Assembly (NCBI GenBank): GCA_002772825.1 | Contig: PFDM01000010.1 | Coordinates: 1,054 to 16,324 of the forward strand | DNA length: 15,271 nt | Origin: Parcubacteria group bacterium CG10_big_fil_rev_8_21_14_0_10_38_31 | GTDB lineage: Bacteria > Patescibacteriota > Minisyncoccia > GCA-002772825 | Direction of reading: 5' to 3' | Shown here: piece after piece, positions 5,820 through 13,134 of the stretch | Layout of the letters: each line of letters opens with the position of its first letter | Numbering within the stretch: the first letter of the stretch is position 1 | The notes under the pieces: generated by a model | Told to the model about the DNA's origin: nothing | The model's input: only the letters and a program-made list of their open reading frames with translations | Database searches by the model: none | Program-made: the position numbers and the translations under genes

Positions 5820-7094
5820 CGGGTTTAGATACCATTCACGAGGCGCCAATGGCAAAGTCATCTTAGTACCACAAACCTTACTGGTGATTGTCCCCACCTC
5901 CACAGCTTGAGTGGCATACACAGTGAAATGAAGATGCGGACCGGTCGTGTATCCGGTATCACCAGAATATCCTATAACCTGACCTACTGAGACCTCTTGC
6001 CCTTTTGAGACCTTTATCAAGGAAAGGTGCGCGTAAAGAGTAGTCAGATTATTAGGGTGTTCTATCAATATCCATCTACCATAAGATACACCAACGCATC
6101 CTATATCTGTGTCACCCACGCCGACAACCACCCCTTTCTCGGCGCTCTTCAATGGTGTGCCTATACTTGCCCCAAAATCAACTCCATTATGACCGCCACC
6201 ATTATAAACTTGCGGATTTTTAGTCGCAAAAGGCGTGTTGCCAAAATACTGAGTTATTCTTACATTATCAATCGGCCATTTTAAGACACCAGGGCCAACA
6301 AGTGGCAATGATGTAGGGTCTATCTCTACTCTAAGTTTATCTTCAAAATCCTTTATCTCCTCTTCTAACGCTTCTTTCTGTTTCATCCTGTCTGAAAGTA
6401 ATTGTTTATAATTTGATTCTTTATTCTTTGTCTGATCAAGTAAAGTGGTTTTTTTAGTCTTATTTATCGACACTAAAGAATTTTGGTCCTTATACTTCGC
6501 TTGCATGCCCTCCAGTTTCGCTTTATTTTCCTCTTTATCGTCTTTCTGCACCTCCAGTTCAATTTTGAACTCACCGAGCTTTTCAAGATTGATGCTCATT
6601 GTCTCTTGAAAATTTTCCAATCTTTCCAAGTCGCTAAAAAAATCAGAAAAATTATTATTTATAAGAACCATCTCTATCATCGACATAGACTCATCTTCGT
6701 TTAAGTTCTTTACAATCTCGGCGATGGCCTCCTTCCTTCTTTCGATATCTTTTCTTTTTTGCTCTATTTCAATTATAAGCTCATCTATACTAAGACTGGT
6801 CTCATCTATCTGACCTTCCGTATAACGAATATCGGCTTGAAGCTTCTTTTCTGTGACATTTAACTTCTTTATCTCGTTATCTAAAGTCTTTTTTTCTTTA
6901 CCAAGGCTATTTATCTCCGCTTCATATTCATCAATCTCTTTTTGAATATCTTTTAATTTATTATTTCTATCTAAAATATTATTTTTAAGTTCGCCTACTG
7001 AAACAGCATCAGTTTGCGATACAAGAAAAATAGATGTTAAAAACAAAATTAATAATAATATAAAAAAATTTATTTTATATTTTTTCAATAGCAT
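5805..7094 (-). CDS. Coiled-coil M23 metallopeptidase (EnvC/NlpD-like murein hydrolase)
   Basis: The 429-residue protein has a basic start and a signal or anchor helix (about 8-27). A long coiled coil (about 32-255) follows, then a C-terminal M23/LytM domain (about 270-429). All catalytic elements are present: GHNGVDFG supplies zinc ligands H302 and D306, LYAHL supplies H356, and GPHLHF supplies H387 and the third ligand H389. M23 enzymes cut peptide cross-links of peptidoglycan. Unlike E. coli EnvC, which has degenerate zinc residues and only activates amidases, this one should be active itself. An extra cysteine pair (C333, C408) lies within the M23 domain. The start overlaps the end of gltX by 20 bases on the same strand, so translation may be coupled; no Shine-Dalgarno is obvious. 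It acts outside the cytoplasmic membrane, probably in cell separation or wall remodelling. Confidence 0.9.
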   Translation of the reverse strand: MLLKKYKINFFILLLILFLTSIFLVSQTDAVSVGELKNNILDRNNKLKDIQKEIDEYEAEINSLGKEKKTLDNEIKKLNVTEKKLQADIRYTEGQIDETSLSIDELIIEIEQKRKDIERRKEAIAEIVKNLNEDESMSMIEMVLINNNFSDFFSDLERLENFQETMSINLEKLGEFKIELEVQKDDKEENKAKLEGMQAKYKDQNSLVSINKTKKTTLLDQTKNKESNYKQLLSDRMKQKEALEEEIKDFEDKLRVEIDPTSLPLVGPGVLKWPIDNVRITQYFGNTPFATKNPQVYNGGGHNGVDFGASIGTPLKSAEKGVVVGVGDTDIGCVGVSYGRWILIEHPNNLTTLYAHLSLIKVSKGQEVSVGQVIGYSGDTGYTTGPHLHFTVYATQAVEVGTITSKVCGTKMTLPLAPREWYLNPLSYL

Positions 7095-8430
7095 TTTTAA
7101 TACGCTTAATAGATTCTTCTTTCCCTAATACTTCACTCATCATGAAGGGGTCCGGCGATTTCTGTTTGCCGGACAAGGCCACACGAAAAGGCCATAAGAC
7201 GTTACCTCTCCCCTCTTTCTCGGCATAATCCCACACAAGACCCTTGATAATCTCTCTATTGAAAGCAGACTCTTTTATGTCGCACAATATATTTAAGATA
7301 TATTCCAGATGAGACTTAGTCTTATCTATATCTTTCTCATCTTTCCAATTCAACATCTCTTTTTCATATTCTGGCACATGGAAAAAATAATCTATCGAAT
7401 CAGCAATATCACTAAATTTCTCAATTCTCTCAGCCTCGATAGACACCACCTTTTTCCAAAGGTCATATTTTTCATCGGCCTCTTTTTTTAAATCATCGGG
7501 GAGGAAATCGATTAGAACTTCTGCCAGATGATCGATAGGCGCGTTTCTGATATATTGCTTATTTATCCAATTCAATTTCTCAATATTAAATATAGCTCCT
7601 TTTTTCTGAACTTTGTTTATGTCAAATTTCTTAACCAATTCATCAAGATAAAAGATCTCTTCATCAGTCCCCTCTCTTCCCTGAGGAGACCACCCCAAGA
7701 GAGCTAGAAAATTAATTAAAGCCCCTGAGATATACCCTTCTTCCTTGTATTTATTCACAGACACCACTCCGTGACGCTTGGATAATTTTGATTTATCCGG
7801 AGCAAGAATAAGTGGAATATGCGCGTATATTGGTCTAGGAGCGCCGATAGCTTCTTGAATAAGTATCTGTCTGGGAGTATTAGAGATACCATCGTCCCCA
7901 CGGATTATATGTGTCACCCCCATATCAAAGTCGTCTACCGCTACCGCCAAGTGATAAAGCGGGCTCTCCATATCTCTTGCCACTACAAAATCCCCAAGCT
8001 CTGTAGTGTCAAACTCTATCTCACCTCTGATCAGATCATTAAACTTTATCTTTACATTAGGGTTTTTGAATCTTATAATCTCGCTCCTCTGACCTTCCTC
8101 CTTAGGCTCTTCTTTAGAGATGTAAGCGGTCCCCTCTTCTACCATCTTGCTGAGATATTTTTTATAGACATCCTTCCTCTCAGACTGACGATAAAATTCA
8201 TCAAATTTTATCCCAAGCCAATCTAATCCATCTATTATATCTTTTTCATATTCCGGCTTGGATCTCTCTGTATCCGTGTCTTCTATCCTAAGAATCATTT
8301 TCCCTCCGTTCTGTTTTGTAAAAAGATAATTAAAGAGAGCCGTCCTGGCGCTTCCCAAATGCACCGGCCCGGTAGGGCTCGGTGCAAAACGAGTCACAAT
8401 TTTTTGAGGCTGATTATTTTTTTTATCCAT
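7075..8430 (-). CDS. gltX: Glutamyl-tRNA synthetase (compact form)
   Basis: The 451-residue class I synthetase charges tRNA with glutamate. The N-terminal signature RFAPSPTGPVHLGSARTALF (14-33) contains the HIGH-type motif as HLGS (24-27). DKSKLSKRHG (212-221) is the KMSKS-type loop as KLSKR. HIIRGDDGISNTPRQIL (174-190) and the LALLGWSPQ segment follow family order, and the C-terminal half is the helical anticodon-binding region. In the connective domain, TAYISKEEPKEEGQRSEIIRFKNP (101-124) runs almost directly into the next strand. The cysteine-bearing insertion of E. coli GltX is missing, so no zinc site is expected. The lineage usually relies on a non-discriminating GluRS plus GatCAB; whether that holds here cannot be seen. 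Upstream, TATAAA lies eight bases before the ATG at 8430. It is divergent from the transposase unit. Confidence 0.95.
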   Translation of the reverse strand: MDKKNNQPQKIVTRFAPSPTGPVHLGSARTALFNYLFTKQNGGKMILRIEDTDTERSKPEYEKDIIDGLDWLGIKFDEFYRQSERKDVYKKYLSKMVEEGTAYISKEEPKEEGQRSEIIRFKNPNVKIKFNDLIRGEIEFDTTELGDFVVARDMESPLYHLAVAVDDFDMGVTHIIRGDDGISNTPRQILIQEAIGAPRPIYAHIPLILAPDKSKLSKRHGVVSVNKYKEEGYISGALINFLALLGWSPQGREGTDEEIFYLDELVKKFDINKVQKKGAIFNIEKLNWINKQYIRNAPIDHLAEVLIDFLPDDLKKEADEKYDLWKKVVSIEAERIEKFSDIADSIDYFFHVPEYEKEMLNWKDEKDIDKTKSHLEYILNILCDIKESAFNREIIKGLVWDYAEKEGRGNVLWPFRVALSGKQKSPDPFMMSEVLGKEESIKRIKNAIEKI

Positions 8431-8504
8431 GATAAATCTTTATATTACTTTACATTATTAAGTATTATTTACCTAATCTACCTAATATAACTCCATTTTA
8501 ACAT

Positions 8505-8538
8505 AAATTTTTATATATAAGAAAGAATATAAAAATTT
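8505..8538. repeat. 12-bp AT-rich inverted repeat abutting the REP-like palindrome
   Basis: AAATTTTTATAT (8505-8516) and its exact reverse complement (8527-8538) flank a ten-base spacer. The right arm ends at the base before the first palindrome copy (8539). It lies in the divergent gap between gltX and the transposase gene, and could be part of the mobile unit or a regulatory hairpin. AT-rich repeats can arise by chance, but the exact abutment is notable. Confidence 0.45.
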
Positions 8539-8565
8539 GCAAAGGTTAAACCTTTGCAGTATAAT
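8537..8565 (+). promoter_or_regulatory. Promoter of the transposase gene, spacer formed by a palindrome
   Basis: A -35 TTGCAA (8537-8542), 17-base spacer and perfect -10 TATAAT (8560-8565) are followed by eight bases and the ATG at 8574. The palindrome 8539-8557 overlaps the -35 box and fills most of the spacer. A transposase that binds this palindrome would compete with RNA polymerase at its own promoter. Confidence 0.5.
8539..8557. repeat. REP-like palindrome, copy A (promoter)
   Basis: Perfect 19-base palindrome GCAAAGGTT-A-AACCTTTGC, the first of three related copies within 705 bases. It lies 16 bases before the transposase start codon. It lacks the GTAG-type foot of classical enterobacterial REPs. 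Confidence 0.8.
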
Positions 8566-8573
8566 CAAATTAT

Positions 8574-9233
8574 ATGAAACCAAAGAATTTCTCTACAGGA
8601 AATTATTATCATATTTATACTAGAGGTACGGAAAAACGAAAAATTTTTATTGATAAGCAGGATTACCAAAGATTTTTAATTTTACTTCATTTATGTAACA
8701 ATTCCGAACCTGTTGATATAAGAGCTCTTTTCCGCAAAGGTTTAACCTTTGCGGAAATAATGAATATTAAAAAAGAAGCCCCGTTAGTAGATATCGGCGC
8801 TTATTGTTTGATGACAAACCACATTCATCTATTAATAAAATCTAAAGACGCAGACGGAATACCTCGTTTTATGCAAAAATTATGTACAGCTTATACAATG
8901 TATTTTAATAAAAAATATAAAAGAACGGGTCGACTTTTTGAATCAACATTTAAGTCAAATTTTATTGATAGTGATGAATATTTAAAGTATATGTTTGCTT
9001 ATATACATTTGAATCCTATCAAATTGATTGACCTGCATTGGAAAGAAAAAGGGGTAAAAAATTTAGAGGAAGCCAAAAAATTTCTGAATAATTATCTTTG
9101 GTCAAGTTATTCATCATATATAGACAACCAAAATAACTCTATATTAGATAAAAGAGAGTTTCCTCGCTATTTTAACACTAAAAAAGAGTTTGATGATTTC
9201 ATAGATGACTGGTTATTGTTTGCGAAGGTTTAA
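8574..9233 (+). CDS. REP-associated tyrosine transposase (RAYT, Y1/HUH family)
   Basis: The 219-residue protein is a Y1_Tnp (PF01797) HUH nuclease of the TnpA_REP type. YYHIYTRGTEKRKIF (11-25) is the family start; AYCLMTNHIHLLIK (76-89) holds the HxH metal motif (H83, H85). MQKLCTAYTMYFNKKYKRTGRLFESTFKSNFI (100-131) is the conserved core, and YMFAYIHLNPIK (139-150) carries the catalytic Tyr143. All key residues are present and the frame is intact, so it may be active. Such enzymes cut single-stranded DNA at hairpins and move or multiply REP sequences. Palindromes flank the gene: copy A in its promoter, copy C across its stop codon. A third, copy B, lies inside it and encodes RKGLTFAE in a variable loop (about 50-68). 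Codon use is AT-rich like its neighbours. Inserted between gltX and the cell-wall operon, divergent to one and convergent to the other. Confidence 0.9.
   Translation: MKPKNFSTGNYYHIYTRGTEKRKIFIDKQDYQRFLILLHLCNNSEPVDIRALFRKGLTFAEIMNIKKEAPLVDIGAYCLMTNHIHLLIKSKDADGIPRFMQKLCTAYTMYFNKKYKRTGRLFESTFKSNFIDSDEYLKYMFAYIHLNPIKLIDLHWKEKGVKNLEEAKKFLNNYLWSSYSSYIDNQNNSILDKREFPRYFNTKKEFDDFIDDWLLFAKV
8729..8757. repeat. REP-like palindrome, copy B (inside the transposase gene)
   Basis: A perfect palindrome with 14-base arms: TTTCCGCAAAGGTT, a central T, and the reverse complement. It extends the common core by five pairs and is read in frame as part of LFRKGLTFAEI, residues about 52-62, before the HUH motif. 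It is the longest of the three copies. Confidence 0.8.
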
Positions 9234-9243
9234 CCTTTGCGAA
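9219..9243. repeat. REP-like palindrome, copy C (over the stop codon)
   Basis: Arms TTTGCGAAGGTT and AACCTTTGCGAA around a central T, with two positions that pair only as G-U in RNA. The transposase stop TAA (9231-9233) is at its centre. Its last base is directly next to the murG stop codon (9244-9246, read on the other strand), so it is the whole junction between two convergent genes and may act as a bidirectional 3'-end hairpin. Confidence 0.75.
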
Positions 9244-10380
9244 TTAGGCGTGTTCTAAGGCGATATTTATTATTTCTCTGGCAATCTGATGTCCGGCGTT
9301 GGGCTTATAAAATTGATTGGCCTTAATACGGACTTCTTCTAGTTGCTCTTTTTGCGATAAAATCCTATCTATCTCTGAAAGAAGTATGTGCGGTGAAAGA
9401 TTTCTTTCTTCAATCACTTCTGAAGCGCCCGTCCTTGCAAAAGCATAAGCATTTTCTCTCTGATGGTCTTGTGCTGAGCCAGTAAGTGGTATAAGGATGC
9501 TCGGCTTACCCCAAGAGGCAATCTCAAATATGGCCGACGATCCAGCCCTTGAGATGATTATATCTGAGGCGGCGGCGGACATCTTCATGGCAGATTCGTT
9601 TAAAAATCCGAAAACACGATACCTGTTTTTAAATGGCGAATTCTCTAAGGCGACTGCCACTCTCCCTTCAGTTTCTTTAAAATTAATCTTTCCACACTGA
9701 TGGATAACCTGATATTTAGAAGACAGTTCACTTGCCATATCAACGACGATATTATTTATCTTTTGTGAACCCTGCGAACCACCCAAGATAAATACAACGG
9801 GCACGCTCTTATCAAGTTGAAGGAATTCACTAAATCCTTCTTTAGGTAGACGAATTAAACTCTCTCTAACCGGATTCCCAACAACAGCTATTTTATTTCT
9901 TGTTTTCTCCGGAAAGTGGTTTATTGATTCAGGAAATGATACGGCTATCCTTTTAGCAAATTTTGAAGCCCATTTGTTCACTCTCCCGGGGACAACATCG
10001 GACTCGTGAATAACAACAGGTATTCTGAAAAATCTCGCCGCAAAAATCACAGGAAAACTGGCATAACCTCCTTTACCAAACACTACATCGGGAAATTCAG
10101 TATAAATAACAAATAATGTCCTAATTGTGCCTAAAATGATTTTTATAGCATCTGTTATGTTCAGAAATGAAAAATAACGACGAATCTTTCCCGATGTTAT
10201 CTTTCTAAACTTAATCTCCTTCTCATCAAGCATTCTTTTATCATAAGGAGCATCAGACATATAAATAAGCTTAGTATTAATAAGCTTCTCCTCGTCTATT
10301 ATATTGTTTAATTCCTCGGCAACGGCAATGAGCGGATAAAAATGACCACCAGTCCCGCCACCAGTAAGAACAATCTTCAT
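9244..10380 (-). CDS. murG: MurG, lipid II-forming GlcNAc transferase
   Basis: The 378-residue protein adds GlcNAc to lipid I to make lipid II at the inner face of the membrane. Signatures: IVLTGGGTGGHFYPLIAVAEEL (3-24) with the GGTGGH loop (8-13), FGKGGYASFP (101-110), VVIHESDVVPGRVNK (122-136), VVGNPVRE (167-174), ILGGSQGSQKIN (198-209), and SRAGSSAIFEIASWGKPSILIPL (277-299) with the UDP-binding Glu. DHQRENA (305-311) follows. The usual HEQN in the acceptor loop is HESD. Length is normal. It is the last gene of the mraY - amidohydrolase - ftsW - murG run, 52 bases after ftsW. A TATTAT lies seven bases before the ATG and could be an extra start site. The murC gene that often follows is absent; the transposase unit sits immediately beyond the stop. 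Confidence 0.95.
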   Translation of the reverse strand: MKIVLTGGGTGGHFYPLIAVAEELNNIIDEEKLINTKLIYMSDAPYDKRMLDEKEIKFRKITSGKIRRYFSFLNITDAIKIILGTIRTLFVIYTEFPDVVFGKGGYASFPVIFAARFFRIPVVIHESDVVPGRVNKWASKFAKRIAVSFPESINHFPEKTRNKIAVVGNPVRESLIRLPKEGFSEFLQLDKSVPVVFILGGSQGSQKINNIVVDMASELSSKYQVIHQCGKINFKETEGRVAVALENSPFKNRYRVFGFLNESAMKMSAAASDIIISRAGSSAIFEIASWGKPSILIPLTGSAQDHQRENAYAFARTGASEVIEERNLSPHILLSEIDRILSQKEQLEEVRIKANQFYKPNAGHQIAREIINIALEHA

Positions 10381-10432
10381 ATCCTATATAATACCCTATT
10401 TTTAATATTTAAAAAAGTGACTCAACGAGAGA

Positions 10433-11530
10433 CTAGTGAGAAGAATGCTTTGAGATATTGAGTAAGATACCGACCTCTATCATCGCAAATATAAAAGCCG
10501 AAGAGCCTTGAGATATAAAGATGAGCGGTAGTCCGGTGAGAGGAAGGATGCCTATCATCGCCCCTATATTCACAAAAGACTGGCCGACTATAAGGATTAT
10601 AATTCCGACTGCCAATAACTTACCAAAGACATCCGGCGCTCGCGAAGCTATCAATAATCCTCTGTATAAGAAGAATAGAAATCCACCTATCAAGATAACT
10701 GATCCTAAAAATCCAAATTCCTCAGCCGTAACGGAAAAGATTGAATCACCAATAGGCTCGGGAAGATACTTAAACTTCTGAATACTCATTCCAAACCCTC
10801 TCCCGTAGAGCCCTCCGGAACCTATAGCGATAAGAGACTGTTTTAACTGATAGCCAATCCCTTGAATATCACTAGAAATCCCTAAATATACCAACATCCT
10901 ATTCATCAAATACGGTTTTGCAAAGACAAGCCCGGCAAAAGACGCAAGTCCAACAGAAAAAAAGAGAATAACCTGTTTTATCCCCGCCCCACCTATATAG
11001 AAAATGGCGACACTGGAGATGATAATAACAAGAAGTGTCCCTATATCTGGTTCAGATATTAAAAGAAGTCCTACAGCCACAACCATCAAGAGAAATGGCA
11101 ATAATCCTGATTTTATAGAAGTAATTTCCTTCTTGTGATTAGAAAGCCAAGATGAAAGATATATGATAAAGCCAAGTTTTAAAAATTCCGAAGGCTGAAA
11201 CGAAGTAAAGCCAAGATCAATCCATCTCTTTGCGCCACCATGCTTAAAACCAAGTTGAGGAACAAAAACCAGAAGCGATAGAAAAAACGAGAACACAAAG
11301 ATAAAAACAGCAAACCTTTTCCAGTTTCTATAATCTATCTTATAAGCCAGTAGAAGCGATCCTCCCCCGACTATAAAGCCGACAATAAATTGCTTAATAA
11401 GAATTTTATAAAAAGAGGCGCCGTCTCTTGAGATAAGCCCCATAGCCGACGAAGAAAAAATAAGAAATCCGCCTAAAACTAAGAATAAAAAAGAAGCCAA
11501 AAAAATTTTGTCATATTTTTTTCGTGTCAT
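10433..11530 (-). CDS. ftsW: FtsW-type peptidoglycan glycosyltransferase (SEDS)
   Basis: The 365-residue polytopic membrane protein belongs to the SEDS family (FtsW/RodA/SpoVE), which polymerises lipid II into glycan strands together with a class B penicillin-binding protein. Visible motifs: LGGFLIFSSSAM (19-30) in the first helix, AKRWIDLGFTSFQPSEFLKL (100-119), SEPDIGTLLVI (159-169), and GIGYQLKQSLIAIGSGGLYGRGFG (224-247). QKFKYLPEPIGDSIFSVTAEEFGF (251-274) follows, with the catalytic Asp at D262, then GAMIGILPLTGLPLIFISQGSS (323-344). The common 'PEAHTD' is PEPIGD, but the Asp is kept. The position beside murG favours FtsW over RodA. It starts 13 bases after the amidohydrolase stop, without a Shine-Dalgarno sequence. 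Confidence 0.93.
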   Translation of the reverse strand: MTRKKYDKIFLASFLFLVLGGFLIFSSSAMGLISRDGASFYKILIKQFIVGFIVGGGSLLLAYKIDYRNWKRFAVFIFVFSFFLSLLVFVPQLGFKHGGAKRWIDLGFTSFQPSEFLKLGFIIYLSSWLSNHKKEITSIKSGLLPFLLMVVAVGLLLISEPDIGTLLVIIISSVAIFYIGGAGIKQVILFFSVGLASFAGLVFAKPYLMNRMLVYLGISSDIQGIGYQLKQSLIAIGSGGLYGRGFGMSIQKFKYLPEPIGDSIFSVTAEEFGFLGSVILIGGFLFFLYRGLLIASRAPDVFGKLLAVGIIILIVGQSFVNIGAMIGILPLTGLPLIFISQGSSAFIFAMIEVGILLNISKHSSH

Positions 11531-11543
11531 AAAAAAGACGTAA

Positions 11544-13112
11544 TTATCTATACCTTAACACCCTTCCGGCCATTTCAAAAGCGGACTTGCCGTTTACAAA
11601 CACACGCTCTATGCCAAGTGGCAGGCGATAAGGCGCGTCGTAAGTAGATTGGTCTTCTATTGTATTCGGATCAAATATGACAACATCAGCGTAATTCCCT
11701 TTAGCGATAACTCCTCTGTCCTTTAGACCTAAGGTCTTAGCTGGCAGAGCCGTCATCTTATATATAGCTTGCTCCCAACTGATAATTCCCTTTTTGGCAA
11801 AATCGTTTAAGAATCGAGGGAAGGCGCCGAAAGATCGCGGATGAGCAAGGTCCTTCATTATCTCTGAAGTATTACTTGAAACATCATAACCAACTCCATC
11901 TGAAGCCACCATTGAATACTCTTCTTTTACCAAATCCTCTATGTTTTTTTCACTTATCACCTCGCTAAATATAGATACATTAAGATTATTAACTTCCAAC
12001 AAATTTAATACTATCTCTTCCCCGCTTAAACCGGATTCTTCAGATAATACCTCTATCGTCTTACCGACACTTGAAAAGTCGTGAAGAGTTGAGGCGATTG
12101 TTATCCTGTCATAATGCAAGGTAAGACTTTTCAAATAAGTAAGCAGATCTTTCCTTTCGTTTGAATCATGACTTCTCAACGTTTTTAAGATTTTCTCTCT
12201 CCCCTCTTTTTTAATCCATGCCGGCAAGAAATCAAACAAGCTTGACCCCGTGCGAGTATAAGGGAAAAAATCGCACATTATATCCACACCATCTTCTCTG
12301 GCGATTCTTATCATCTCAAGACTCTGTGGCCATACACTCCAGGCACTCCTGCCCAGCGCCTTAAAATGAGAAATTTGCGTCCTCGCTTCTGAGTTCCTCG
12401 CCAAATGAAGGACATTTGAAAGAGAAGGAAGGATATTTTTTCCCTCATCTTCCAAATGATGTTTTACTAAAGCACCTCGGTCCTTTACCTCTTTTAATAA
12501 ATCTATAAGATTATCGTCTCCCAGATTATTAATACTCTCCGCGCTTAATGATGTAGACAAGCCGAAGGCACCCTCTTTGATAGAATTTTTCAACAATAAT
12601 TTTAATTGCTTTAATATATCGTCGTTAATTTTTTCCAAATTTCCCGCTATAGATTTATATAAAGTATCAAAACCGACTAAAGTGCAAAAATTAACCCCCA
12701 GCCTGTGTTGGTCAAGCTCGCTTAACATCTCTTCTACTGTCCGCCAATTAATATTAATCTTTGATGTGTCTGTCCACTTGGCCAAGCTTTCTGTCGCCTC
12801 TTTAGATAAAAGAGGCGCGAGGGACGAACCGCAATTACCACCGACAATAGTTGTCACCCCTTGGCGGAAAAAACTTTCCTGCCTCGGCGAGGAAAAAAGA
12901 GTAAAATGAGTATCTGAATGAGCTGTCGTATCTATGAAGCCTGGACAGACATATTTACCCTCGGCGTTTATAATCTCATCAGCTGAAGCGCCGGCTAGGT
13001 TGCCTATCTTTTTTATTTCATCACCCGAAATACCGACATCCGCCTTAACCCCGGCCCCCCCCTTACCGTCAAAGACGGTGCCATTTTTTATCAAGATAGA
13101 ATAGTGAGCCAT
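11544..13112 (-). CDS. N-acyl-D-amino-acid deacylase-like amidohydrolase
   Basis: The 522-residue protein resembles D-aminoacylases of the amidohydrolase superfamily, which release D-amino acids from N-acyl derivatives. The N- and C-terminal strands form the small beta domain (YSILIKNGTVFDGKGG, 4-19; RGVIAKGNYADVVIFDPNTI, 466-485). The barrel holds GGNCGSSLAPL (C94, the bridging Cys), KHHLEDEG (H219), QISHFKALG (H249) and ASDGVG (D405). The HxH motif after strand 1 reads GFIDTTAHSD: the first His is Thr63, and only H65 remains. The alpha-metal site should therefore be weak, while the Cys-His-His beta site looks intact. It lies 22 bases after mraY and 13 before ftsW, where murD usually stands. 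I infer a role with D-amino-acid-containing wall fragments; related D-glutamate or N-acyl substrates are possible. A TATAAT lies seven bases before the ATG. Confidence 0.82.
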   Translation of the reverse strand: MAHYSILIKNGTVFDGKGGAGVKADVGISGDEIKKIGNLAGASADEIINAEGKYVCPGFIDTTAHSDTHFTLFSSPRQESFFRQGVTTIVGGNCGSSLAPLLSKEATESLAKWTDTSKININWRTVEEMLSELDQHRLGVNFCTLVGFDTLYKSIAGNLEKINDDILKQLKLLLKNSIKEGAFGLSTSLSAESINNLGDDNLIDLLKEVKDRGALVKHHLEDEGKNILPSLSNVLHLARNSEARTQISHFKALGRSAWSVWPQSLEMIRIAREDGVDIMCDFFPYTRTGSSLFDFLPAWIKKEGREKILKTLRSHDSNERKDLLTYLKSLTLHYDRITIASTLHDFSSVGKTIEVLSEESGLSGEEIVLNLLEVNNLNVSIFSEVISEKNIEDLVKEEYSMVASDGVGYDVSSNTSEIMKDLAHPRSFGAFPRFLNDFAKKGIISWEQAIYKMTALPAKTLGLKDRGVIAKGNYADVVIFDPNTIEDQSTYDAPYRLPLGIERVFVNGKSAFEMAGRVLRYR

Positions 13113-13119
13113 TTTTTTT

Positions 13120-13125
13120 ATTATA
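13120..13125 (-). promoter_or_regulatory. -10-like box before the amidohydrolase gene
   Basis: On the - strand TATAAT (13125-13120) is followed by seven A and then the ATG at 13112. It fits the -10-to-ATG spacing of the other genes here, but no -35 is recognisable because that position lies in the mraY coding end. It may be an internal promoter or chance in an AT-rich gap. Confidence 0.25.
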
Positions 13126-13134
13126 ACTATTAAT

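Noticed and set aside
5785..5835. Longer start of the small membrane protein at 5835, overlapping the peptidase gene
   Set aside because: A promoter with -10 at 5796-5791 would lie within the extended coding part; the ATG at 5784 fits the spacing seen elsewhere.
5418..7290. Shared 14-mer GTCGCACAATATAT at about 5419 and inside gltX near 7279
   Set aside because: One shared 14-mer is expected by chance in a 15-kb AT-rich window when both strands are compared; one copy is plainly coding.
8729..8757. Frameshift or pseudogene caused by the internal palindrome
   Set aside because: The frame runs uninterrupted through it and all catalytic residues lie downstream in frame.
8574..9243. CRISPR-like array from the repeated palindromes
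   Set aside because: Copies are unevenly spaced (about 170 and 460 bases), one lies within a coding gene, and the intact Y1 transposase explains them.
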